A stretch of 7,858 nt of DNA from Nonomuraea sp. (GCA_013362835.1 JABFVJ010000360.1:1-7858); one strand, 5' to 3'. Shown: positions 1 through 7,858, numbered from the stretch's first letter. Numbers and translations: made by a program. Notes: a model not told the origin generated them from the sequence alone.

Positions 1-2920
<2,920 letters not shown>

Positions 2921-2995
2921 CAGATACGCCCACAGCCCCACGACGGCAACACAACTACCCCCGGCCGGGTCAGGTCGCGGGGGTCTCCACCCAGC

Positions 2996-3367
2996 CTACT
3001 CGGGGTGCGGGACCCGGTAACCGGGGACCGACGGCCAGCGTACGGTGAGCACGACCGACTCCTCCTCGGCCACCCACGAGTGGTCGACGCCCTTGCCCCA
3101 CACCACGTAGTCGCCGCGCTCGGCCAGCAGCACGCTGCGCCCCGGCAGCTCCACCCTGAACCTGCCGCTGATCAGGATGAGCAGGGCGGTGCGCTCCTCG
3201 CCCTCGACCCACCGCGCGCGCTCGTCGCCCGCCGGGTGCACGCCCCACTTGATCTCGACTTCTTCACTGTGCCGTGGGTCGCCGAGGGGTTTGAAGTGAC
3301 CGAGCAGCCAGCCGCGGTCGCCGGCCGCGTCGATATTCGCGTTTCCCACGTAAACCTGGTCGCTCAC
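2996..3367 (-). CDS. Small cupin-fold protein of unknown substrate
   Basis: This 123-residue protein starts at GTG 3365-3367 and ends 75 bp before mfd on the same strand. It begins MSDQVYVGNANIDAAGDRGW and has no signal peptide or membrane segment, so it should be cytoplasmic. The central part reads as a single small beta-barrel. WGVHP (41-45) and a conserved-looking acidic stretch lead to the strand TALLILISGRFRVEL (60-74). Then comes a cupin motif-2-like segment, GDYVVWGKGVDHSW (85-98), in which Gly-91 replaces the usual proline and His-96 is kept. Motif 1 is divergent, so metal binding is uncertain. Similar short actinobacterial proteins are sometimes labelled 'signal peptidase I', but no Ser/Lys dyad or membrane anchor supports that here. 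No Shine-Dalgarno is visible; the start lies about 8 bases after a TAnnnT element, which suggests a leaderless message. Substrate and role are unknown; a sugar-binding or sensor cupin is one guess. Confidence 0.85.
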   Translation of the reverse strand: MSDQVYVGNANIDAAGDRGWLLGHFKPLGDPRHSEEVEIKWGVHPAGDERARWVEGEERTALLILISGRFRVELPGRSVLLAERGDYVVWGKGVDHSWVAEEESVVLTVRWPSVPGYRVPHPE

Positions 3368-3429
3368 GGGGCAGGACGCTAGCAGGGAAGTCCCTTACCG
3401 GTACCGCTCGATTGACTACTGTAGGTGAC
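3368..3429. promoter_or_regulatory. Divergent promoter region between cupin and methyltransferase genes
   Basis: Only 62 bases separate the GTG of the cupin gene from the ATG of the methyltransferase gene. Rightward, TACTGT at 3417-3422 fits an actinobacterial -10 (TAnnnT) and would place the transcript start at or within a base or two of ATG 3430. Leftward, TAGCGT (complement of 3376-3381) would place the start about two bases from the GTG. Both genes may therefore be leaderless. The -35 regions are poor on both strands. Two short palindromes sit between the elements: AGGGA-AG-TCCCT near 3384-3395 and CGGTACCG near 3399-3406. They could bind a shared regulator. This is pattern reading only. 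Confidence 0.35.
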
Positions 3430-4149
3430 ATGTCTGAGGTGCGATCAGTCGCCCAGCGAGGCGACCTCTTCGGTCAACGGATCCGCGAGCACTGGGCCGG
3501 GCGGTTCAGCCGGCGGCTCGACATACTCGTCGCGGGATGCGCCCACGACGAGCCGCTCGACCTGGAGCCGCTGGAGGCGAGGGCCACCGGCGCCGACGAG
3601 GACCACCCGGCCATCAGAGGCGTGGTCGAGGAGCGCGCCGACCTCGTGGCCTGGTCGCTCGGCGACCTGCGCTGCGTCCCGCTGCGACACCGGGCCTACG
3701 ACGTGATCCACCTGTCCTTCCTGCTCGAACGCGTCCAGCACGCGGAGCTCGTCCTCGACCGCCTGCTCCAGTCGCTGCGTCCGGGCGGCCTGGTGCTGCT
3801 GCGCATGCGCGACAGGAAGTCCGCCTACGGGCTGCTCGACCGCCTCACGCCGTCGGCGCTGCGCCGCCTGCTGTGGCGGCCGCTCGTCACCGCCGGCACG
3901 CCGGGCCCGCTGCCCGTCGTCTACGAGCCGCTGGCCTCCAGCGACGGCATGCACGCGTTCTGTCTCAGCCGCGGCCTCATGATCACCGACGACGAGCGCA
4001 GGATCAGCGGCCCCGCCCGTGCGAGCAGGCTGGGCGCCGCCGCGGTCTCGCTGGTCGACCGGCTGACCGGCGGCCGCTACCCTGCCTCCCACGACGAGAT
4101 CACCATGGTGATCAGGAAGCCCCAGCACCACTTCGCCAGGCTCCTCTAG
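3430..4149 (+). CDS. Class I SAM-dependent methyltransferase-like protein
   Basis: This is a 239-residue cytoplasmic protein if started at ATG 3430; a TTG at 3412 (+6 residues) or GTG at 3439 are alternatives. ATG 3430 is preferred because it sits just after a -10-like TACTGT and begins MSEVRSVAQRG. The second half of the Rossmann methyltransferase domain is recognisable. GDLRCVPL (78-85) is followed by YDVIHLSFLLERV (90-102), a helix, and LLQSLRPGGLVLLRM (112-126), matching the Methyltransf_11 pattern around motifs II and III. Motif I is weak: DILVAGCA (31-38) lacks the GxGxG loop. The C-terminal part (about 127-239) has an Arg-rich region, RLTPSALRRLLWRP, and no recognised domain. It lies divergent from the cupin gene and 70 bases before the APS kinase fusion. 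Substrate is unknown; lipid, glycan and small-molecule targets all remain possible. SAM binding should not be assumed given motif I. Confidence 0.8.
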   Translation: MSEVRSVAQRGDLFGQRIREHWAGRFSRRLDILVAGCAHDEPLDLEPLEARATGADEDHPAIRGVVEERADLVAWSLGDLRCVPLRHRAYDVIHLSFLLERVQHAELVLDRLLQSLRPGGLVLLRMRDRKSAYGLLDRLTPSALRRLLWRPLVTAGTPGPLPVVYEPLASSDGMHAFCLSRGLMITDDERRISGPARASRLGAAAVSLVDRLTGGRYPASHDEITMVIRKPQHHFARLL

Positions 4150-4176
4150 CGACACGCGGGCATCCATGGGTAGACT
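4149..4176 (+). promoter_or_regulatory. Candidate promoter for the APS kinase-transporter pair
   Basis: GCGACA (4149-4154), overlapping the methyltransferase stop codon, is followed after 16 bases by TAGACT (4171-4176). These resemble -35 and -10 elements of a housekeeping sigma factor. The predicted start near 4183 would give a leader of about 37 bases before GTG 4220. The -35 match is only partial, so confidence is low. Confidence 0.35.
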
Positions 4177-4177
4177 C

Positions 4178-4219
4178 GTTTCCTACCAATTCAATCGGAA
4201 TAGTTGGGATGTCGGAAAC
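4178..4219 (+). promoter_or_regulatory. Nested inverted repeats in the leader, covering the ribosome-binding site
   Basis: Perfect hexamer arms GTTTCC (4178-4183) and GGAAAC (4214-4219) enclose a second pair, CCAA (4186-4189) and TTGG (4204-4207). Inside that, TTC (4190-4192) pairs with GAA (4198-4200) around a five-base loop. The outer right arm is the only Shine-Dalgarno-like purine run and directly abuts the GTG start, so folding would hide it. The stretch 4171-4219 is 43% G+C in a window near 70%, as expected for non-coding control sequence. It could be an RNA hairpin or a DNA operator. It matches no riboswitch family I know. Confidence 0.4.
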
Positions 4220-5434
4220 GTGGAGTGGACCCCGGACGCGCGCGAGCTGGCCGACCTCGAGCTGCTGCTCTCCGGGGCGTTCGAGCCGCTGACCGGTTTC
4301 CTGGGCCACGACGACCTCCACGCCGTGCACGAGCGCGGCACGCTCGCCGACGGCACCCCGTGGCCCGCGCCCGTCACCCTCCACCTGCCCGCCGAGGTCG
4401 CCCCCGGCGAGGAGGTGACGCTGCTCGACCCCGAGGGCGTGCCGCTCGCCACACTCACCGTGACCGGGCACGAGCCCGACGGGCTGACCTCCGGCCCGCT
4501 CAAGGGCCTCGGGGCGCCGGAGCACGGGCCGTTCGCGCGGCTGCGCCGTACGCCGGCCGAGGTCAGGGCCGGGCTCGACGGGCGCGCCGCGCTGGCGGTC
4601 ACCATGCGGGGGCCGCTCGACGACCTCTCCGAGATCGTCGGCACCGCGAAGGAGCTCGACGCGGTGATCGTGCTGCTCCCCCTCTCGTACGGCGAGGCCG
4701 GCCCCGCGGTCGTCCGCGCCGCGCTCCGCGCCAAGGAACGCCTGCCCGAGGGCACCCTCGTGGTCCCGGTGCCGCTGGCGCCCCGCGAGGAGCCCGAGAT
4801 CGACCTCGAACTCCGCGAGCACGTCGCCTCCGCCTACGGCGCCACCGAACACCTGGCCGGCCCCGAGCCCGTCACGCTCCCCGGCCCGCCCCACCGCCGC
4901 GGCCTGGTCGTCTTCTTCACCGGCCTGTCCGGCTCGGGCAAGTCCACCATCGCCCGCGGCCTGCGCGACGCGCTGCTGGAGCTCGGCACCCGCACGGTCA
5001 CCCACCTCGACGGCGACGTCGTGCGCCACCTGCTGTCCAAGGGCCTGACCTTCTCCAAGGCCGACCGCGACCTGAACATCCGCCGCATCGGCTTCGTCGC
5101 CGCCGAGGCCGCCCGCCACGGCGGCCTGGCCGTCTGCGCGCCCATCGCCCCCTACGCGGCCACCCGCGAGGAGGTCCGCGAGATGGTCGAGTCGGTGGGG
5201 GCCGACTTCCTGCTCGTCCACGTCGCCACGCCGCTGGAGGAGTGCGAGCGGCGCGACCGCAAGGGCCTGTACGCCAAGGCCCGCGCGGGCCTCATCCCCG
5301 AGTTCACCGGCATCTCCGACCCCTACGAGGAGCCGGACGACGCCGACCTGGTGATCGACACCACGCACATCTCGATCGAGTCGGCCGTCACCCAGGTCCT
5401 GGGGACGCTGCAGTCTGGAGGCTGGGTACGTTGA
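4220..5434 (+). CDS. cysC: Adenylyl-sulfate kinase with degenerate N-terminal ATP-sulfurylase domain
   Basis: APS kinase phosphorylates adenosine 5'-phosphosulfate at the 3' position with ATP, giving PAPS, the donor for sulfation and a reductive-assimilation intermediate. The C-terminal domain (about 228-404) looks fully active: P-loop GLSGSGKST (235-243), LDGD (263-266), FSKADRDLNIRRIG (278-291), PIAPY (308-312), KGLYAKARAG (348-357) and FTGISDPYE (362-370). The N-terminal domain (1-225) is sulfurylase-like: LADLELLLSGAFEPLTGF (10-27), then RRTPAEVRAGL before the expected active site. The usual QxRNPxHxAH is replaced by TMRGPLDDLSE (128-138), and the GRDHAG-type motif is missing near GATEHLAGPE (207-216). 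It therefore probably cannot make APS. The start is taken as GTG 4220 (404 residues) because the preceding sequence is AT-rich and palindromic. ATG 4166 would add 18 residues lacking family resemblance and has no Shine-Dalgarno. The stop overlaps the transporter start. The symbol refers to the kinase domain. Confidence 0.92.
   Translation: MEWTPDARELADLELLLSGAFEPLTGFLGHDDLHAVHERGTLADGTPWPAPVTLHLPAEVAPGEEVTLLDPEGVPLATLTVTGHEPDGLTSGPLKGLGAPEHGPFARLRRTPAEVRAGLDGRAALAVTMRGPLDDLSEIVGTAKELDAVIVLLPLSYGEAGPAVVRAALRAKERLPEGTLVVPVPLAPREEPEIDLELREHVASAYGATEHLAGPEPVTLPGPPHRRGLVVFFTGLSGSGKSTIARGLRDALLELGTRTVTHLDGDVVRHLLSKGLTFSKADRDLNIRRIGFVAAEAARHGGLAVCAPIAPYAATREEVREMVESVGADFLLVHVATPLEECERRDRKGLYAKARAGLIPEFTGISDPYEEPDDADLVIDTTHISIESAVTQVLGTLQSGGWVR
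5417..5421 (+). promoter_or_regulatory. Ribosome-binding site fixing the TTG start of the transporter
   Basis: A full GGAGG lies inside the last codons of the APS kinase gene, nine bases before TTG 5431. It is the strongest Shine-Dalgarno in the window. It decides the unusual TTG start, whose last two bases belong to the TGA stop of the upstream gene (overlap TTGA). Confidence 0.8.
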
Positions 5435-6312
5435 TCGATCCCGCTCTCGTCGCCGGATCCTTCGTCGTCGCCATCGTGGTCGGGCTGACCGGCATGGGCG
5501 GCGGCGCGCTCATGACCCCGATGATGATGTTGTTCTTCAACGTCCCGCCGCTCGCCGCCGTCTCCAGCGACCTGGTCGCCTCGGCCGTGATGAAGCCGGT
5601 CGGCAGCGTCGTCCACCTGCGCCGGGGCACGGTCAACCTGCGGCTCGTGGGGTGGTTGTGCGCGGGGTCGGTGCCGGCCGCGTTCTGCGGGGTGTTCCTG
5701 GCCCGCGCGTTCGCCGTGACCGACGGGGTCAAGTACGCCCTGGGCGTGGCGCTGCTGCTGGCCGTCGCGGGCATGGCGGTCAAGAGCTGGCTCGGCGCGC
5801 GGGGCGGCTCGTCGGACGCCCGCGAGATCGTCGTACGCCCAATTCCGACCCTACTGGTCGGTATGGTAGGCGGGCTCGTGGTCGGCGTCTCCTCCGTCGG
5901 CTCGGGATCGCTGATCATCGTGGCCCTGCTCGTCCTCTACCCGGCGCTCAAGGCCAACCAGCTCGTCGGCACCGACCTGGTGCAGGCCGTGCCGCTGGTC
6001 GCCTCGGCCGCGCTCGGCCACCTGCTGTTCGGCGACTTCCAGATGCAGCTCACGCTCTCGCTGCTGATCGGCTCGATCCCCGGCGTCTACCTCGGCGCGC
6101 GCATCTCCGCCCGCGCTCCCGGCGGCCTGATCCGGGCCCTGCTGGCGATCGTCCTGCTCGCCTCGGCCCTCAAACTCCTCGACGTGGACAACACGGTCAC
6201 CGTGGCACTCCTCGCCGCCGCCTCGGCGGTGACGGTCGTCGGCTGGCGCATCAGGGTCAGGGTCGCGGCACGTGCGTCGAGCGGAAGTAGCGATCTCGCG
6301 CCAGTTCGGTGA
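5431..6312 (+). CDS. TauE/SafE-family sulfite/organosulfonate-type membrane transporter
   Basis: This is a 293-residue polytopic membrane protein. It starts at TTG 5431, which overlaps the upstream stop, and has GGAGG nine bases before it. The family carries sulfite, sulfonates, sulfoacetate and related anions across the cytoplasmic membrane. The hallmark Gly-rich first half is GLTGMGGGALMTP (18-30), followed by a Pro/Val-rich segment and SSDLVASAVMKPVGS. An internal repeat recurs at about 147-175 with GLVVGVSSVGSGSLIIVALL, then NQLVGTDLVQAVPL. About seven or eight hydrophobic segments can be read, as usual for the family, and the length is also typical. Translational coupling to the APS kinase fusion suggests it supplies sulfate or exports a sulfur anion linked to that enzyme; direction and substrate are not shown by sequence. 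The last roughly 18 residues (RVRVAARASSGSSDLAPVR region) are encoded where the gene overlaps the convergent lipoprotein gene and may be a dispensable tail. Confidence 0.9.
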   Translation: MIDPALVAGSFVVAIVVGLTGMGGGALMTPMMMLFFNVPPLAAVSSDLVASAVMKPVGSVVHLRRGTVNLRLVGWLCAGSVPAAFCGVFLARAFAVTDGVKYALGVALLLAVAGMAVKSWLGARGGSSDAREIVVRPIPTLLVGMVGGLVVGVSSVGSGSLIIVALLVLYPALKANQLVGTDLVQAVPLVASAALGHLLFGDFQMQLTLSLLIGSIPGVYLGARISARAPGGLIRALLAIVLLASALKLLDVDNTVTVALLAAASAVTVVGWRIRVRVAARASSGSSDLAPVR

Positions 6313-7330
6313 AGGCGCGGGCGGCGCCCGGGTCTGAGTCGAAGCTGGTGTCGCCGCGCGGCGCCTGCGGCGAGTCGAAGTACAGCAGCGCCTTGATCTG
6401 CGGATATCGCTTGATCTGTCTCAGCACCGACTCGAAGAACCGCCGCTTGAACGACCGGTCGCCCGGCCGCTCGAACACCCCCCACTCGGCCACCATCACG
6501 GGCTTGCCGGGGAACCGGGCCTGCATCCACCGGTAGAACCCCGGCCACTGCCCATATTCCCTGCGCGTCTTGTTCACCAGGCCCTCGAAGTCGTGCACCC
6601 GGTCGTCCGCGTACGGGTCCATCGCCACCCAGTCGACCACGTCGTCGCCCGGGTACAGATCCTCGAACCACGGCTTGGCCGCCCAGTTGGGCGCCCCCAT
6701 GTACGTCATGACCGTCACCGCGTTCTTCACCCCCTGCTCGCGCAGCCGCAGCACGACGTGACGGAACATCGCCGCGTAGTCGGTGGCCTCCATGCCCGAC
6801 CTCGACCGGGCGTCGACGTCGTTCTCCGGCTCGTGGTGCAGGGTCAGGAAGAAGCGCTCGGGGAAGGTGCGCCTGAGGTGGGCGGCCAGCCGGTCGATGC
6901 GGCCGTCGAGCGCCCCGTCGGCGATCTCGGCCCAGGTCCGGTCGAACGACGGCTTCCAGTTGATCATGAGCAGCCTGGGCCTGGCCGGGTCGCGGGCCAG
7001 CCCGATCTCCTGCTGGGTGGGGAACAGCTCGGAGCCCCGGTGGTAGACGTGCAGCACGTCGGCGCCGACGCCCATGCGGGACTCGGCCCCGCGCAGCGCC
7101 TCGGCCACCGGCGCGCCGGTGAAGACCTCCGGTGCGACGCCCCACCACGCGCCGCAGGAGGGGATGAGCCTGGCCGTGACCGCGCAGGAGGGCGCGCCGG
7201 CGAGCTCGGCCGTGCTGGTGTCGACCCGCGTGGGCGAGCCCTCGGCGGTCGAGCAGGCGGCCGCGAGCGCCAGCACCGCGCAGATGATTGCGGTTTTCGT
7301 TGCGAAATGAGAAATACCCCGGAGCTGCAA
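6257..7330 (-). CDS. Secreted lipoprotein, GH26-like glycoside hydrolase
   Basis: This is a 357-residue predicted surface lipoprotein. TTG 7328-7330 is the only workable start: an in-frame stop lies upstream, and AAGGGGG (complement of 7341-7347) sits ten bases before it. The signal peptide has basic residues, then IICAVLALAAAC with the lipobox cysteine at 26. A Ser/Thr-rich linker follows. The body looks like a clan GH-A (beta/alpha)8 barrel closest to GH26 (beta-mannanase and related endo-glycanases). LTLHHEPEND carries the likely acid/base Glu-167, VDWVAMDPYADD is a typical strand end, and VMVAEWGVFERPG carries the likely nucleophile Glu-282. The 115-residue spacing suits the family. Substrate is not evident. 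The gene is divergent from a Wzz-type gene, so trimming or releasing the cell's own exopolysaccharide is a reasonable inference. Its 3' end overlaps the transporter gene by 56 bp. GH26 is assigned from motifs only; another clan GH-A family is possible. Confidence 0.85.
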   Translation of the reverse strand: MQLRGISHFATKTAIICAVLALAAACSTAEGSPTRVDTSTAELAGAPSCAVTARLIPSCGAWWGVAPEVFTGAPVAEALRGAESRMGVGADVLHVYHRGSELFPTQQEIGLARDPARPRLLMINWKPSFDRTWAEIADGALDGRIDRLAAHLRRTFPERFFLTLHHEPENDVDARSRSGMEATDYAAMFRHVVLRLREQGVKNAVTVMTYMGAPNWAAKPWFEDLYPGDDVVDWVAMDPYADDRVHDFEGLVNKTRREYGQWPGFYRWMQARFPGKPVMVAEWGVFERPGDRSFKRRFFESVLRQIKRYPQIKALLYFDSPQAPRGDTSFDSDPGAARAFTELARDRYFRSTHVPRP

Positions 7331-7476
7331 AGCCTTCCAACCCCCTTGTCGAAGGACCCCCGCCTATCAAACCTGAACCTTGCCATGCCATTCCTCGAAC
7401 TTCAGCCAGTGCGTGCGTCTGCCCAGGTCACATCAGTGAACCGACCACCCGAATTTTCCCGACAAGTCACCTCATA

Positions 7477-7500
7477 AATGGGCGTCTTAATGGCCGTACC
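7477..7500 (+). repeat. Two tandem 12-base units, AATGGsCGT core
   Basis: AATGGGCGT (7477-7485) recurs as AATGGCCGT (7489-7497), eight of nine bases matching at a spacing of 12, close to one helical turn. It lies some 27-47 bases upstream of the candidate -35 of the Wzz promoter, a plausible activator-binding position. Two copies could be chance. Confidence 0.3.
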
Positions 7501-7523
7501 GGAAAAAATCTTCAGCATTCGAC

Positions 7524-7558
7524 TTGGGTAATATCCGTCCGGCCTATAGTGGGCGGAC
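7524..7558 (+). promoter_or_regulatory. Candidate Wzz-gene promoter with inverted repeat around the -10
   Basis: TATAGT (7545-7550) is a strong -10 element. The -35 candidate is TTGGGT (7524-7529) at a short 15-base spacing, or an overlapping ACTTGG at 17. Flanking the -10 are GTCCGGCC (7537-7544) and GGGCGGAC (7551-7558), inverted repeats matching at seven of eight positions, with five perfect outer bases. The predicted start near 7557 gives a leader of about 68 bases. A repressor bound here would block polymerase directly. Confidence 0.5.
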
Positions 7559-7571
7559 ACCCTCGGCAAGT

Positions 7572-7585
7572 GACGCGGCGTCGCC
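7572..7585 (+). repeat. Overlapping GC palindromes in the Wzz leader
   Basis: GACGC-G-GCGTC (7572-7582) overlaps GGCG-T-CGCC (7577-7585), so two mutually exclusive pairings are possible. Loops of one base are too tight for a stable RNA hairpin without opening a pair, so a DNA-binding site is as likely. No U-tract follows, so it is not an intrinsic terminator. Confidence 0.25.
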
Positions 7586-7624
7586 ATTCGGTGACAAAGC
7601 GCATCCTTCAGGAGACCCTCCCCC

Positions 7625-7858
7625 ATGAGCCTGTCGCCGGACCTCCAGGGCCGCCGCCCTGGCGCCGACCTCGACGAGCATTTCTCGCTGCTGCGCAGGC
7701 GATGGCTGCTCTTCGTCGGCTGCGTCGTGGTCGGCGGCACGGCCGGGCTCGCGCTGCTGCGCGCCACGCCCCCCGTCTACACGGCCATCACCCAGGTCCT
7801 GGTCACGCCCGTCGACGGCCAGGACCAGGGCAACCAGGTGAGCAACCGGCAGCGCGAG
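7625..7858 (+). CDS. Wzz-type polysaccharide chain-length determinant, N-terminal part (cut by window edge)
   Basis: The frame is open from ATG 7625 to the right edge (78 codons), with AGGAGA (7610-7615) nine bases upstream. The order fits the N-terminus of the Wzz/polysaccharide co-polymerase family. A short cytoplasmic stretch contains DLDEHFSLLRRRW (15-27), a membrane helix follows at about 27-45 (LLFVGCVVVGGTAGLALL), and then PPVYTAITQVLVTPV (49-63) starts the extracytoplasmic domain. Such proteins sit in the membrane and set the chain length of exported polysaccharide. In actinobacteria many continue into a second helix and a cytoplasmic BY-kinase domain; whether this one does cannot be seen. 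It is divergent from a GH26-like lipoprotein gene, which suggests the left border of an exopolysaccharide cluster continuing to the right. Confidence 0.85.
   Translation, partial: MSLSPDLQGRRPGADLDEHFSLLRRRWLLFVGCVVVGGTAGLALLRATPPVYTAITQVLVTPVDGQDQGNQVSNRQRE

Larger units (their letters stand above)
7331..7624. promoter_or_regulatory. Divergent control region between GH26-like and Wzz genes
   Basis: This 294-base non-coding stretch is noticeably richer in A+T than its neighbours (for example around 7450-7540). It must hold promoters for both flanking genes. Towards the Wzz gene there is a good candidate promoter, an inverted repeat, a tandem 12-base repeat and leader palindromes, each listed separately. 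Towards the GH26-like gene no convincing -35/-10 pair was found; TTTGAT and GATAGG in the complement of about 7365-7373 are weak -10 candidates. No small gene with a supported start was seen. Confidence 0.6.

Noticed and set aside
3412..3440. TTGACT at 3412 as a -35 element for a promoter inside the methyltransferase start
   Set aside because: No TAnnnT element lies 16-18 bases downstream; TACTGT at 3417-3422 fits better as a -10.
4166..4219. ATG 4166 as the start of the APS kinase fusion
   Set aside because: No Shine-Dalgarno precedes it. The 18 added residues come from a 43% G+C palindromic stretch that looks like a leader, and the sulfurylase-like homology begins just after GTG 4220. Not fully excluded.
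4112..5368. A 418-codon minus-strand open frame opposite the APS kinase fusion
   Set aside because: The translation is low-complexity Gly/Ala/Val/Asp-rich with no motif. The plus strand carries unmistakable P-loop and APS kinase motifs.
4204..5430. Extension of the transporter frame upstream through the APS kinase gene (702 codons in all)
   Set aside because: The upstream part is Arg/Pro-rich nonsense in the wrong frame. The real start is TTG 5431 with GGAGG before it.
7572..7585. Intrinsic terminator or attenuator in the Wzz leader
   Set aside because: The stems are short with one-base loops, and no T-run follows.
7402..7767. A 121-codon minus-strand open frame across the divergent region and the start of the Wzz gene
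   Set aside because: It begins inside and antisense to the Wzz gene, has no ribosome-binding site, and has a composition that changes with the underlying DNA as expected for a chance frame.

Overview
The window is about 70% G+C with strong G/C third-position bias, GTG and TTG starts, and short or absent leaders. This indicates a high-GC actinobacterium. The protein sequences look Streptosporangiaceae-like (Nonomuraea/Streptosporangium type), but that placement is a recollection of family style and was not tested.

Layout. (1) Positions 1-2920, minus strand: most of mfd, the transcription-repair coupling factor, cut by the left edge before its C-terminal domain. (2) 2996-3367, minus: a small cupin-fold protein just upstream of mfd on the same strand. 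(3) 3368-3429: a short divergent promoter region. (4) 3430-4149, plus: a class I SAM-dependent methyltransferase-like protein with a degenerate SAM-binding motif I. (5) 4150-4219: a locally AT-rich leader with a candidate promoter and nested inverted repeats. (6) 4220-5434, plus: an intact APS kinase domain fused behind an ATP-sulfurylase-like domain that has lost its catalytic motifs. (7) 5431-6312, plus: a TauE/SafE-family membrane transporter, translationally coupled to (6) by a TTGA overlap. (8) 6257-7330, minus: a secreted lipoprotein resembling a GH26 glycoside hydrolase, overlapping the transporter tail-to-tail. (9) 7331-7624: a 294-bp AT-richer divergent control region. (10) 7625-7858, plus: the start of a Wzz-type chain-length determinant (polysaccharide co-polymerase), cut by the right edge.

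How the genes may work together. The left part is housekeeping DNA repair. The middle pair (APS kinase fusion plus TauE/SafE permease) would move a sulfur oxyanion and make PAPS, the donor for sulfation. The right edge appears to open an exopolysaccharide cluster, with a surface glycosidase divergent from a Wzz protein. A link between PAPS supply and a sulfated polysaccharide is possible but is inferred from proximity only; no sulfotransferase lies in the window.

The most noteworthy item is the APS kinase carrying an apparently dead sulfurylase domain, preceded by a structured leader. No tRNA, rRNA, CRISPR array, insertion sequence or attachment site was recognised.
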